From the NCBI RefSeq assembly GCF_030272615.1, contig NC_081409.1, positions 208,181,190 through 208,245,189 on the forward strand: 64,000 nt of DNA. The letters are read 5' to 3'. The DNA comes from Cryptomeria japonica (lineage: Eukaryota > Streptophyta > Pinopsida > Cupressales > Cupressaceae). Shown in pieces: positions 13,770-25,849 of this stretch (its first letter is position 1; the number at the start of each line of letters is the position of its first letter). The position numbers and the translations under genes are program-made. The notes beneath the pieces were generated by a model. It saw only the letters and a program-made list of their open reading frames with translations, had not been told where the DNA came from and searched no databases.

Positions 13770-14398
13770 GGCATGTTTATGCAGTTATTGCAGTTGAAGA
13801 CAATGAAGAAGGAATGGATTATTATCTATGTTGTTGTGTGGAGGCAAAAAAGAAATTAGATGGCCCTGTGGTAGATGGTGAAAACATTGAATACCCTATA
13901 GGATCAGTCGTTGTTATTGGTACATGGCTTAGGAGGTACAAATTGAAGAAATCTAACTGGTGGTTATTTGAGGACTTTGAGACATAGAGAAATATTCTTC
14001 ATTATTTGAATCTTGTGGTGGCATCAAATGTTCACTTGACTAAATATGGGGGTAGAACACTAAACAAAAACCTATGGAATTTTTTGTGAGTCTGACCATG
14101 AGGCAATTATTGACACAATAAAGAGTAGAGCGGATCCAAATGGTTCATTGAATTGAATGTAAATGCAATAAATTAAAGTGTAATATCAAGCTTATTTGGA
14201 TATATGTACATGGGACCTGTATATTTGTACAAATGAAATATTTGAGGTATTGTAATATTAAATGTCATTATGAGATACTTATGTGCAATATATTTTTGTT
14301 TAACAATGATTGAGATATTTTTCTGATTACTAGTAGAAACAACTTCTCCAATTAACCTTTTCAGAAAATTGATATTTAGATGGAACTAGAAAATAAAA

Positions 14399-17024
14399 AT
14401 TGCAAAATAGCACAAATTTCGTTTCACTTGTCATGGCAACAAAACGTCAGCGCGAGTGTGTCCAAGTGGTTGGGTTTACGCTAGGTGTGCCCTTTTTTCT
14501 CTCCCCAACTCGCCCGATCATTTCAAGCCACACCTTAGCGACGCTTTCCCTTGAGTGCTCAAAGTGTGAAAAACCATCAAACTTTGACGTTGCATAACTC
14601 GGATCCCATGGCATGTGTGGACAATCCATTTGAACCTACAGGGTGGTGTGGTGGATGAATACAAAATACTCTCTTTCTTTCAGATAACTCAAATCCATTT
14701 TCTCATGGTCACATTTTTTCTATCACATCAAAAACCATCAAATGCATTCAGTGCAAGGTGGCAAAATAGCACAACTTTCGTTCTGCTTGTCATGGAAATG
14801 AACTGTTAGCGTGAGTGCATCTGGGTGGTTTTTTTATGCTAGGTATGCCCTTCTTTTGCTTCCCAACTCTCTCGATCATTCTAAGCCACACCTTAGCGAT
14901 GCTTTCTCTTGAGCGCTCAAAGTGTGGAAACCGTCAAAATTTTACGTTGTGTATCGCAAAGCCCATGGCACATATGGATGAGCCATCTAAACCTATGGGG
15001 TTGTGTGGTGGATGACTACGCAAACCTCTCTCACTTTCAGACAACTCAAATCCATTTGCTCGTGGTCAAAATTTTTTGGTCGCATAAAAAACTGTCAAAT
15101 GCATTCACTACAAGGTGGCAAAATAGAACAACTTTCCTTCCACTCATCATGGAAAAAAACCATCAGTGCAAGAACGTCTGGGTGGCTAGGTTTATGCTAG
15201 GTATTCCCTTCTTTTTCTCCCCAATTTGCTCGATCATTCTGAGCCACACCTTAGCGATGCTTTCCCTTGAGCGCTCAAAGTGTGAAAATCGTCAAACTTT
15301 AATGTCATGTATCTTAGAGCCCATGGCACATATAGATGAACTATCTAAACCTATAGGGTCATGTGGTGGATTTATACAAAAACCTCTCTCACTTTCGGAC
15401 AACTCAAATCCATTTGCTCATGATCACACTTTTTTGGTCACATCAAAAACCATCAAATGCATTTAGTGCAAGGTGGCAAAATAGAACAACTTTTATTCCG
15501 CTCGTTGTGGCAATGAACCATCAGAATGAGCTCATCTGGGTGGCCAAGTTTACGCTAGGTATGCCCTTCTTTTTCTCCCCAACACACCCAATCATTCTGA
15601 CCCACACCTTAGCGACACTTTCCCTTGAGCGCTCAAAGTGTGAAAACCGTCAAACTTTGACATCGTGTATCTCAGAGCCCATGGATCATATGAATGAACT
15701 GTCTAAACCTACGAGGTTATGTAGTGGACAACTACAAAAAAATCTCTCACTTTTGGACAACTCAAATCCATTTTCTCGTGGTCACACTTTTTCTGTCAGA
15801 TCAAAAACCATCAAATGCATTTAGTGCAAGGTGGCAAAATAGCACAACTTTTGTTTCTCTCATCATGGAAATGAATCGTCAATGCAAGCACATCTGGGTG
15901 GCCAGTTTTACACTAGGTATACCCTTCTTTCACTTCCCAACTTGTCCGATCATTTTGAGCCACACCTTAGTGACACTTTCCCTTAAGAGCTCAAAGTGTG
16001 AAAACCATCAAACTTTGACGTCACATACCTCGAAACCCGTGGCACAAATAGATGAACCATATAAACCTATGAGGTCATGTAGTGGACAAATAAAAAAACC
16101 TCTCTCTCTTTTGGACAACTCAAATCCATTTTCCAATGCCTCGACTTTTTCTGTCGCATAAAAAATTGTCAGATGCATTCAATGAAAGGTGGCAACATAG
16201 TGCAACTTTCATTATGCTCGTCATGGGCACGAACCGTTAGTGCATTCACATCTAAGTGGTTGGGTTTATGCTAGTTATGCCCTTCTTTCGCTCCCCAACT
16301 CACCTTATCATTCTCATCCACACCTTAGCGACACTTTCCCTTGAGTGATCAAAGTGTGAAAACTGTCAAACTTTGATGTCGCATATCTTAGAGCCTGTGG
16401 CACGTATGGACAAGCCATCTGAACCTACGAGGTCATGTGGTTTATGAATACAAAAGCCTCTCTCTCTTTTGGATAACTCAAATCCATTTTCCCTTGCCTA
16501 GACTTTTTTTGTCACATCAAAAACTATCAAATGCATTCAATGAAAGGTGGCAACATAGTGCAACTTTTGTTATTCTTGTTGTGGGCATGAACCGTTAGTG
16601 CAATCACATCTGAGTGGCTGGGTTTAGGCTAGGTATACCCTTGGTTTTTTCCCCAAGTCGCCTAATCATTCCAAGCCACACCCTAGTGACACTCTCTTGA
16701 GAGCTCAAAGTGTGAAAACTATCAAAATTTCATGTCGCATATCTCAGATCCCGTGGCATATATGGATGATCCATTTGAACCTATGGAGTCATATAGTGGG
16801 CACCTATAAAAACCTCTCTCTCTTTTGGACATCTCAATTCCATTTTCCCGTGGTGAGACTTTTTTTGTCGCATAAAAAATCATCAAATACATTCAGTGAA
16901 AGGTGGCAACATATCGCCACTCTTGTTCTAGTCTTCGTGGGAAAGGACTGTCATGTGAGTGCATCTAGGAGGCCAGGTTATCACTAGGTATAGCATTCTT
17001 TCGATCGCCAAGTCACCTGATCAT
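14399..17024 (+). repeat. Tandem repeat with a 358-bp monomer, about 7.3 copies
   Basis: The landmark CACCTTAGCG (or a close variant) starts at 14531, 14889, 15247, 15605, 15963, 16321 and 16679, every step exactly 358 bp. A second landmark, GCAAAATAG or GCAACATAG, starts at 14402, 14761, 15118, 15476, 15834, 16192, 16550 and 16906, spaced 356-359. Monomers differ by many C/T and G/A substitutions but hardly any indels. The last three copies share the GCAACATAG variant, so subfamilies exist. Overlapping + strand frames here (up to 185 codons) change frame with each copy because 358 is not a multiple of 3, so I do not call them genes. Confidence 0.95.
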
Positions 17025-17756
17025 GATTTAATTTTTTTTTAAATACAATGTGATCATTTTGTTTTTAGTGTGAATGGGTATAAATAAAAGTTATTTGAAT
17101 TTTAAAAGTAGTTTATAGGGTCCAGATTTAATGTAAGAGTTGACATCTAGGTTGTATTTGAAAGAAAAGGAAAAACCTAATTAAAAGAGTAATTTCTTTC
17201 TTAAGCATATATGTAGACTAGTGCAAAATAATACTTTCTAACTTAGTCTAACACTAATAAACCAACTATAACTAAATTGAAGAGACTAGTAATTGAAACT
17301 AAAAATATAACTAGGATAATGTTACTACTGTTTGTCTCCATGGACTATGACAAAATAGAAATTCTAGGCATGGAAATAAATATGTTTATTAGTTAGTAAG
17401 TTATGAAGTTGAATTATCGAACAAGAATTGATTTCAATTAATAAATACATAATAAGAATTGTAGATAAAACCTATAGAATATATAATAGTTCACATACAA
17501 AAATGTTTCTACAATTAGAGAAACTCAATTTCAATCATCAAATTTATATATGTGATTTTGGATAATAGTTGTAATATGATTTGCATTAACCAAAATAGTC
17601 ATAAAGTCAAAAAATGTTTCATGTCGATAAGAGTATACCATATATATCCAATACAATGAGACAAGCTTGCCAAAAGCCATATGGCAATAAAATGTCACAT
17701 ATACATAATACAAAACATATTCTCAAAAATGTCATTCAGGCATACAATAAAGGCCC
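17025..17756. other. AT-rich spacer between the tandem repeat and gene B
   Basis: No reading frame or RNA gene that I can support. It would hold the 3' untranslated region of gene B. Confidence 0.4.
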
Positions 17757-19632
17757 CTAGTCTACTGATTTCCCACTAGCACCAGGAAATAGATCACAAG
17801 CTACATTCGAATATCAAGGGGATGGAGATATACGTGATGCTGGTGTCTTTCAAATGCGCTCACTAGTCCTCCTTTCTAGACTTCTCTGGAGCTCCAACTG
17901 ATACAATCAAAACTATATTACATCAATATATAATATATATGTAAAAATGAATTGTAGAATGACAAATAATAGAACAATTACTTACTGCAAACATATAATC
18001 ACTATGTTCATCCACAATGGGGGGATGATCATGCTCAGGAGTGACAAGGCCCTACAACAAGAATTATGATAGAAATTAAATTATATACAAGTATCATTAT
18101 AATTTTCAATATATACGATTAAAAGAACAATTGAAATGTACTGATTTGTCTCACACCTCTGCCAAAGCTTTTGAACTTGCTAGTGCTATAGCAACACCAT
18201 GATCCAATGTAGCTCAAACATCGGGAGAATTATCTGATGTCAACAACTGAAAATGAAACAATAACTATTATTCAATTATCAAAACTACTAAACTTGTTTT
18301 ACCACACCGTCAACGAATAAAGGTTACCTCAATGTAAGTGCCTCAACGAACTTCATTGCGAGGTGTCGATGTCAAAGCTCCAACACCAAACTATTTTACA
18401 TCCAAAGTGACTTGTGAGAAAACAATTCATCTAATGTTGACTATTCACATGTAAATTTTGAATTATTTACTGGAAACCTACTCGATCACTCGATGGTATC
18501 GTGTAAAAGGTGGCTGGGGGAATGTCACAGGTAGTAAAAACACTTTGACCCTATATTTTTTTCACAATCATTGTACTAATTTAGTTATTCTGACACTTCA
18601 AAATAAAATTTAATAAACAAAATTAAATAAAGTTACAAAAATTTACCTGGGTATCAATGTTGAATGTCTCACTCAGCAGAGACTCTCTCGTGACCATACT
18701 CTTTGTAGCAGATGGTTGTTGTGTAGGTGCATGCTGAATTCTATCAAGCTGATAAGTGAAAAGGGCCCCACATGACTGACAATAGTGAGATGGAACTCGA
18801 GGGCTATAAGATTCATCAACATCAACATGTACTAGAGGCTCAACATACTATATGAGGATCTGAGGCAATGAGCTAATGGACTCTAAGGTATCCACCTCAA
18901 CATTGTCCTTCACAATTGAAGGAATAGTCATGTGCTCCACCATGGGTCTATCCAAGGGTCTCAGTGCTAGGTTTGGGTCATGTTGTGCCCCTACTCTGTC
19001 ATGTGATGATCCCCCACCCCTACCTTGAAAATTTAGGTATTCCAAATAGTTAGCGATCTCATTGGGGACAAACTCACAATAGAGTTTCCTCAAAAAGTAC
19101 TAAGGCACCTCAAGATTATTACATGGCGACTGATCAAAAACCATCCACCACCTATCCCAAAAGCTATTCCTTATCCCTTCGTGGTGGCACCAATGGATAG
19201 GGAACCTCCTACATCCAGTCTGTAAGGGTTGATTGGTTCTAGGATCCATGAAAAGTGAAAGCAAGTCAACTTTGTTTATCTTCTTTTTCTTTACTGCAGC
19301 ATATGATAACTTGTTTGCATAAAATTATTTTTTTTCTTCTCTTTTGTTGGACCACATATTAATTTTACCACTCACTAAACCTACATGGGCTACAATAGAT
19401 TCTAGTGACCCTGCAAGTTTTGTCCTATGAGAGGTTGTGGAATTAGGATCTTTCAACCTATTTATCAACTCCTTAAGTTGTTTTTTGTTGTTTTCAATTT
19501 ACCCTAATATGTTTTCTTGTGTTCATGGGGGATGTCTAGGAATTGGTGGAGGGGTTGGTTGTGCCTCTTCTTCAGAAGACTCTCCATGAGGAGGTGGTGG
19601 TGGCTTTTCAACATTTTCAGATGGATTCTAAT
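17757..19632 (-). pseudogene. Gene B: decayed six-exon gene, unrecognised
   Basis: Reading leftwards, exons lie at 19632-18647, 18550-18478, 18410-18328, 18246-18157, 18051-17986 and 17897-17757. All introns are GT-AG and every junction keeps the reading phase, which single frames alone do not show. Exon 1 starts Pro-rich (PPPPPHGESSEEEAQPTPPP), then a helical ENNKKQLKELINRLKD block, a Trp/His/Cys-rich core (FPIHWCHHEGIRNSFWDRWW), FVPNEIANYLEYL, and a CxxC pair in HYCQSCGALF. Later exons contain VTLDVK and PEHDHPPIVDEHSDYMF. Ten in-frame stops (5 TGA, 3 TAG, 2 TAA) show decay. No family comes to mind. Sequence upstream of exon 1 is cut off by the LTR element at 19659. It may be the partner gene of gene A in one transposon (inference). 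Confidence 0.6.
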
Positions 19633-19658
19633 TTCTTGAAATTTAAAACAACTTTTTG

Positions 19659-20751
19659 TGTCAACTTGAATTTCATCCTCATAATGCTACTTGTAATAAG
19701 TTAGTTTCACAAAATACCAATGGAAATGCTACAGGAAATCCAAACTCAACCAATGAAACTATATGAAATTGATATAAATTAAAAACATTATTATTACCTT
19801 CATGATTTATGTCTCATTGTGTCCTAACTCCACTGTTCCTAGTTGCAAATGGTGTGCTCTCAGACAAGCACTGATAACTTCCAAGATGGCATTTGAAGAA
19901 TGGACTGATAACTAATAGTTCACAAATTTCTATGATATGCAATACTACATGATTATGATAAAATGCTAATTGCTATTTGATTCAAGATTAAAACTCATGG
20001 ATGCATAAGTTTTACAAATGATTGGCTTGCAAATTCACTTGAAGTCTCACTCTCTCTCAACTGAAGCTCTTGATTTTATAGAATTTGAGAGGATGAGATG
20101 ATGTGGCTCACATCAACGGTCATGATCAGATCTATAGATTTGGATGGTTGTGAGCAAAGGTGAAGGTTGAGAGAAAGGGGGAAGGAGAAGACAAGTGCCA
20201 CTCATCTCACCTTGATTGGGTTGCTGACTGAGGGAATCTAGGGATGGCTAGAGAAGATTTAGGTGTGAGAGGACAAGTGGACTCAAGTCCGTCCTAAGAT
20301 GTAGGGATGTTGGAGAGAATATAGAAGGAGGTTAGGAAATATGTGTATGTACACAATATTTCATTAAATTTGGAGGTTGAAGATAAGTGGTGAATTAATA
20401 TTTAAGAAATATTAATTTCCTTAGCTACATGATGGATGAGTTGGCAAAGGGAAGATGAAGTGGAGATGGAAGGTGAGTTGGATAAGAGAGATTAAATAAT
20501 TTAAGAAATTATTCAATATTTGAGACTATAGGATAGAAGAATAACCATTATATATTAGATATTTAATTAACTAGAAGAATAGGATAGATGAGTTAATTAA
20601 TAAAATATTTCAATTGACTTAATTAATAGAAAGACACTAAAATGAATTAAATAAATTAATCTTTTCAAATTAATTATTTAATAGAAGAATAAACCTTAAA
20701 TAAATATAAAATATTGATTTAATCGCTCATAGCCATTTTTCTGTGTATACA
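19659..20751 (-). repeat. 3' LTR of the 16.5-kb gypsy element
   Basis: Plus-strand ends are TGTCAACTTG and TGTGTATACA. It aligns throughout with 35052-36180 apart from substitutions and an insertion of about 35 bp present only in the other copy (near 35960). A TATAAAA box on the minus strand lies near 20074-20080. Confidence 0.93.
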
Positions 20752-20765
20752 TTTTGCCCCTCTTT
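20752..20765 (-). other. Polypurine tract of the 16.5-kb gypsy element
   Basis: Minus-strand AAAGAGGGGCAAAA directly abuts the LTR start TGTATACAC. The identical 14 bases precede the LTR at 46477. This is the plus-strand priming site. Confidence 0.85.
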
Positions 20766-21244
20766 GAAATAATGTCAAGTCAACATTGTTTCAAATATTA
20801 AATCAAGTCTCGATAGTGCGCCTGACGAAGATTGAAAATACTGATTGTGTGCCCCCTCAGGAGATTGATCATGAAATTGTTGAAAACTTTGGTTTGAACA
20901 ATTGATCTCATGATAATTGATAAGTTCCGTCAATTAAATTTATTTGTAAAAAAAAAAACAAATTAAATTGCCCCATTGAATGGCATTAATTACTCTTTCA
21001 AATAGTAAATATAAAATTAACCAAGGTTAATTTTAATTTCATTGTTATCCTTGTCAGCTTGTGAAGAAAATTGTCTTGGTGAGGTGGCAAAATCGTGATT
21101 CCTATGGAGAACAATTGATTTGAGCATGTTTGACAATATCAGCGACCTCCTGAGTATGGGTTGCCAGTATGTATCTTATCCTAAGCTTTGTTTTCAACTT
21201 GTCATGCAACTTTTCATGTTTTTAGGTGCGTTTTTAAATTTTTT

Positions 21245-21545
21245 AATTTTTTTGTGATTTTCGGCATTAGGTTAGCACTTTTGCATTTAGATTTAGCGCA
21301 TATGCAATTAGGTTTAATGCTTTTTCTCATGATAGCACTTATGCTCATTTTTTTAGCACATATGATAAGGATGTTAGCGCATATGCATCAGTTAGTGCTT
21401 ATGTTTCGTTTGTTAGCGCATATGCATTGTGTGGTATCGCTTTTGCATGTTTCGTGCATGTGTGCTTAGGGTTAGTGCGTTTGTAGAAAAAGGTGGTGCA
21501 TATGTTGTGTTTAGTGCTTAAGTTCAATAGGATAGCGCATATGCT
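21245..21545 (+). repeat. Array of degenerate 21-bp repeats in the PMD leader
   Basis: About 14 units with a core such as GTTAGCGCATATGCAT or TTAGCACTTTTGC recur at 19-22 bp spacing on the + strand, just upstream of the antisense PMD gene. The same core in opposite orientation forms the array at 34660-34945. Translation gives a 7-residue periodicity, which is a by-product. Confidence 0.75.
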
Positions 21546-21830
21546 CTAAATTAATGTTTTTGATAGATACAAAAGCCAAAAAATTACTTTGTTGATTAGA
21601 TTTAACGTGTTTGATGCATGTGTATAATGAATAGGGATTTGATTGATTGATTTGATTTTTTTTGATAAATTAGCTCTAAGAAATCGATTTAGTTTTTGAT
21701 GTAAGAGCTTAGAAGAGTTTTGATTTAACTCAATGGTTGATAGAAAACCATGATTGATAGGTTTTAAAATGATTTGATAGCGTAAGTTGCTTCAGTTTGA
21801 TTTGATTGATCTAATTCTCTTGATAAATAG

Positions 21831-23921
21831 GAGAAAATTGATGTCCTCCAGCATCGAGAGAAATTCTCGGCAGTACGTCATTTAGTGCCAGAACTGACAC
21901 AGGCAAAGGTGAGACATATAGATGCCTGCGATTTACGCCATCTATTGTATATGCCTGAGATTACCCATAATAGAGGATTGTTAATGACATTAGCCAAGAG
22001 ATGGCACAGTGAGCATAACACTTTCCACTTGCCCATGGGTGAGATTAGTGTGACGCTCGAGGATGTCTATAGGATTCTGCACATCCTAGTGATCGACGAG
22101 TTAGTGTAGTATGATTTTCAGGATCATGTTGGGATAGAGGCTTGCAAAGCCATTTTTACTGATGAGAGAATCTCTAAAGGAGAGATCCCATGGGAGGATA
22201 TGGTTATGTATTACGAGACTCTCCCTATGACTCTTGTTGGTTTGATTGGAGGATTCATTTGTCCTAATAGGCGATCGCGAGGTTTTCTTGTTGGATGGGG
22301 TGAGATTCTTTAGAGTATGATGCAACATCAAAATTGATATGCTTGGGGTGTTTGTATGCTGGCACATTTATATCATGATCTTCATCAGGTGGTGTATGAT
22401 GAGAGTGCTAGTTTGTCTATAGGATGCACACTTTGGCAGATCTGGTGCTGGGAGCACATTGCTATTACTCGACCTATCCATCACAGAGCTCGTGGAGAGA
22501 GGTGGCCATATGTGTATCTATATGCAAGTATCCTTACTCAACATAAGCTGGGTAAGATGGAGTATTGGCATTGGGTTCTTGATTCATTGGATAGTATCAC
22601 CTGGAGACCATATGTTGATTGTGAGCCATGGATGGATGATGCACGAACATTACCATTTATTATGCAGAGTAGATATCTCCTTGGTCGGACTCCTTACATT
22701 ATTGAGCGATAGTTGATTAGTCACATTCCTAGATAGTTTGGTATCATTCAGCCTATGCCTACTGGTGTGATGAAATATGCTCGTCAGTACAGAGATAGAT
22801 GAGATTGGGGATCTTCTTTGTCATTTGAGATTGCTTGCGCAGAGTTTCTTACTACTCCGGAGAGTGGCTTATGATATGAGATTACACATTCTTGATCTTG
22901 GTGTTACTGCAGAGTATGTTCAGTATATACTAGCACATCCATGTCCTTGTATTACTGATCTAGCAGATCCTCCTCCTAGCTCAGGAGATGAGGATGATGA
23001 TTCAGATGATCCAGGTGTTAGGAGACGGAGACAAAGATGAGAGTTTAGAGATGCTCAGGAGTTTGGAGGAGATGAGGGTGAGGATGGAGGTGAGGGTGGT
23101 AGGAGACTTGGATGGAGAGGAGGTCGATTGAGAGTCCATGGAGGACCATTTGGACCAGTGGGAAGGATTGGGAGACCGCGTCTTATGGGTGGGAGAGATG
23201 TTGGCCAGATTGGGAGGGATACTGATAGGGGAGGGATGAGATCACCAAGAGGTTTTCCATTGAAAGGAGGAGGTAGGATGAGTGGACTGGATGGGGTTGT
23301 GGGAGAGGCATTGATTTTGGTCAGATTCAGCCAGAACCTAGGGTTATTGCAACTCATGGTGGAGAGGATGAGGATCCAGAGGATCATGTTCCACTTATTA
23401 GACAACGAGTTCTGAGAGCTACTCGGACTGAGATTCCAGCAGGTGGACAGGGAGGCGGTGAGTAGGGGATTAGGGTTCATGCACCACAGCAGGATGTGCT
23501 AGAGTAGGATGCACTAGAGCATGATATGCCAGAGCAAGAGACCACTGATAGTCTTAGAGCATAGGTACAAACTTTCATGGCTGAGAGGGATAGAGTTGTT
23601 AGGAGACAACAGGATACTCAGGACCTTCTTGATCATATTCAGCAGGTTGGATCGGGTACTCTCTCAATTGACACTTTTAGAGAACTAGTTCAGGCCAGGA
23701 AGGAGACTTCCCATTGGCAATAACTATATGAGGAGGTAGTCGCAAAGAGCCAGAGAGCAGGTAGCTATCATACCACCGTGTTGATGGATACTAGCAGCGG
23801 TGGAGTCATGGGACCTCCTTAGAGGAGTGGTGATCATGGGAGACAGGCATCTGGAGGATCTTCTCGCCCATAGCCATAGAGACAAACAGAGTCAAGTGGT
23901 TGTGGTATAGGACAGTCGTGA
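21831..23921 (+). pseudogene. Plant mobile domain (PMD) gene, antisense within the gypsy element
   Basis: Frame 3 is open after TAG 21828 and may follow an intron acceptor (AAATAG|GAG). It shows the PMD signature: VRHIDACDLRHLLYMPEI, LAKRWHSEHNTFHLPMGEI then SVTLEDVYRIL (about 21990-22080), a GEIPWEDM block, a WGVCMLAHLYHDLHQVVY block (22340-22400) and MDDARTLPFIMQSRYLLGRT (22640-22690). After a frameshift near 22850 come HPCPCITDL, an acidic DEDDDSDD run and a Gly/Arg-rich tail. A second shift near 23320 leads to a helical tail (MAERDRVVRRQQDTQDLLDH) and SGGVMGPP. Stops include 22107, 22712 and several more. PMD proteins (MAIN/MAIL family) act in nuclear silencing, and PMD genes ride on plant transposons. 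This copy is dead. Confidence 0.85.
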
Positions 23922-25849
23922 CTTGATTTGGAGGCACTTGTATTGTTTATCTGATATCATTATATACTTGGACTTTTATTATTTTATGATGATCTATATG
24001 CAGACATGGACTCTATATGATGATGATCTTTATTATGCATGTTACTCTATTTTATGATCTATATGCCTTGATTATATGGATGGAGTGATTAGATGGATGA
24101 TGATATGATGATGATTGTCGTTCCTTGCTTTATGATAATGATCTACATGATGCAATGGTAAAAAAAAAATATTATTTTTATTTTTTGATGACCTTGGATG
24201 CAAATGAAAATGATTACTAATTTAAATGATGCAATGATCTATATGGAAATGCAAATGTTTGCTTATGCACTATGCTATTCGAATGATTTTTATTTTTCAT
24301 GCAATTAAAAATTATGTGAAAAATGCAAATGCAATGATTGATTGTTTTAAGGTTTATGCATAATATGATTATGAGTCTAAGTGCAAAGATGCAACTAAAT
24401 GAAATGAAATGATAATGAAAATAATAATGATGATACACTACATGATTAATGAAATGCACTTATGATGAATGCAAATTAATGCAATAATTAAAATGCAACT
24501 AAATGAAATGGATGATGATTAAAATGATTATAAAAATGAATGCACCTATAATGATCAAATGCAAATTGTTTTTGTTTGTCCAAGTATACTCAATCTTTAT
24601 TTATGACCGTTGATCTGTTAATGAAATGATATGCTTATAATACAACTGACAATTAATGCTTATAATGAAGATGAATAATGAGCTAATCTAAAATGATCTA
24701 ACTAAAAATCATACGGCCATTCTTCATATGTTATCTTGTAACAGTTCTTGATTTCATCATTGAGCTTTAAAATGTTGTAAGAGAATACAAGAAACTTGAC
24801 ATAAAGATTCAAGATGACCTGATTATTTCTTACATGGATTTTGATATAGAAAGTTAATTCAAGCAACTTGATATAATGAGTCAAGATGACCTGAGTATTT
24901 CTTGTAGAACAGACAAGGATTATGTCCTTTCATGCATGACTTGGAACGTCCTCCTTGATCTTTTGCCAATCATATCCTCAGACAAGTACATACCTTAGTA
25001 AGAGATAAACCATAGACAACAATCAAAGAAAAATAATCATGCCCCATCATAGCTTCTCTAGTCATGGACATCCTTGAGTCGCATAGAGTACATAATTAGT
25101 AATAAAATCAAGATATAAACATTGAATCTTGTATGTCATTCTCATGTTCTTATGGTCATTAACTGATATAATCATCTTGATGAATGATCTTTGATAATGC
25201 TTTATTACTTGCTGGTTGATTCTTATGTTTTAGACTTTCACTATTCAGTTATTATAAGATGCCTTGATCTTCATTGCTTTGTTGCTCATTATATGTTTCA
25301 AAACCCTAGGTGTTTTTGATTTTTCTAAGTTTTCCGAATGTTTTGGATTTTCAAAGATTTAAAAGATCACCTGAGGAAAAGCAATTAGGATTTTGCCCCC
25401 AGTGGAAACAAAAATTTATTATGGATGTATGAATCGATCAAGATCTAAACCATGGCGGGATACAAATGTAGATTGATTGATTCTAATAAAATCTAAGACA
25501 ATGACTATGACAAGTATGTCAAAGATTGATAATTGTTGGTAAGCTACATATTTTCTGCTAATGGTTCAGAGCAATGTATGCGAAAGATGGAATGGATAAG
25601 CTAGGATATGATTGAAGTGATAGATGCAGGAGGAGCGGATAGGATAGAATGAATAGGTGCACAAAGTGATCTCATAGATGAAGGAACTTACTTTTTAGAT
25701 AACGTCTATTTACCAAATTTTCACCATCTAAATTTATTGCATTTTTTTATTTGTTTTTGATTTTTTATTGATTTTCTGCTTTTCTGATGTTTACTAATTT
25801 CTTTAGGACTTTATATGCTTTTTATTGATTTTTTCCAAGACTTTATATC
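23922..25849. other. Non-coding spacer between PMD gene and integrase
   Basis: No coding signal on either strand beyond chance frames. It contains the ATG-rich array listed separately (24120-24560). Confidence 0.5.
24120..24560 (+). repeat. Degenerate ATGCAAATG-type array downstream of the PMD gene
   Basis: Words such as ATGCAAATG, GATGCAATGAT and AATGAAATGA recur every 10-25 bases. A similar array lies 3' of the second PMD gene (42880-43150, minus strand), so the feature tracks the PMD gene. Confidence 0.55.

Larger units (their letters stand above)
10941..14156 (+). pseudogene. Gene A: decayed gene of an uncharacterised DDE-nuclease-like family
   Basis: A nearly continuous frame of about 1,040 codons with three frameshifts (near 11110, 13085 and 14090) and about 15 stops. 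Order: basic N-terminus (MLRKRRQK, 10941), ten 10-residue repeats ending in QVEGT (11134-11430), a basic segment (11485-11870), and a Cys cluster CLDGTCVHCG (about 12508). Then come an STQVAIF...YISDDHSHS region (12885-13010), WSDNCASQFKN (13086), WNFCEVEH followed by KGEHDGVGACIKRAL (13165-13250), SELHSFRI, and a C-terminal domain GHVYAVIAVEDNEEG...GTWLRRYKLK after an 89-nt intron. The SD...QFKN and H-KG--DGVGA-KR pattern matches, from memory, an uncharacterised family in animal and plant genomes that resembles an RNase H-fold (DDE) transposase. I infer a transposon origin; the function is unproven. It converges with gene B across a 358-bp tandem repeat. Confidence 0.6.

Noticed and set aside
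14400-16161. A series of + strand frames up to 185 codons with Cys and His
   Set aside because: Each follows the 358-bp repeat and shifts frame every unit; none starts or ends consistently between copies.
23055-23480. Minus-strand Pro-rich frame of 141 codons
   Set aside because: Shadow of the Gly/Arg-rich tail of the PMD gene, which reads on with homology on the + strand.
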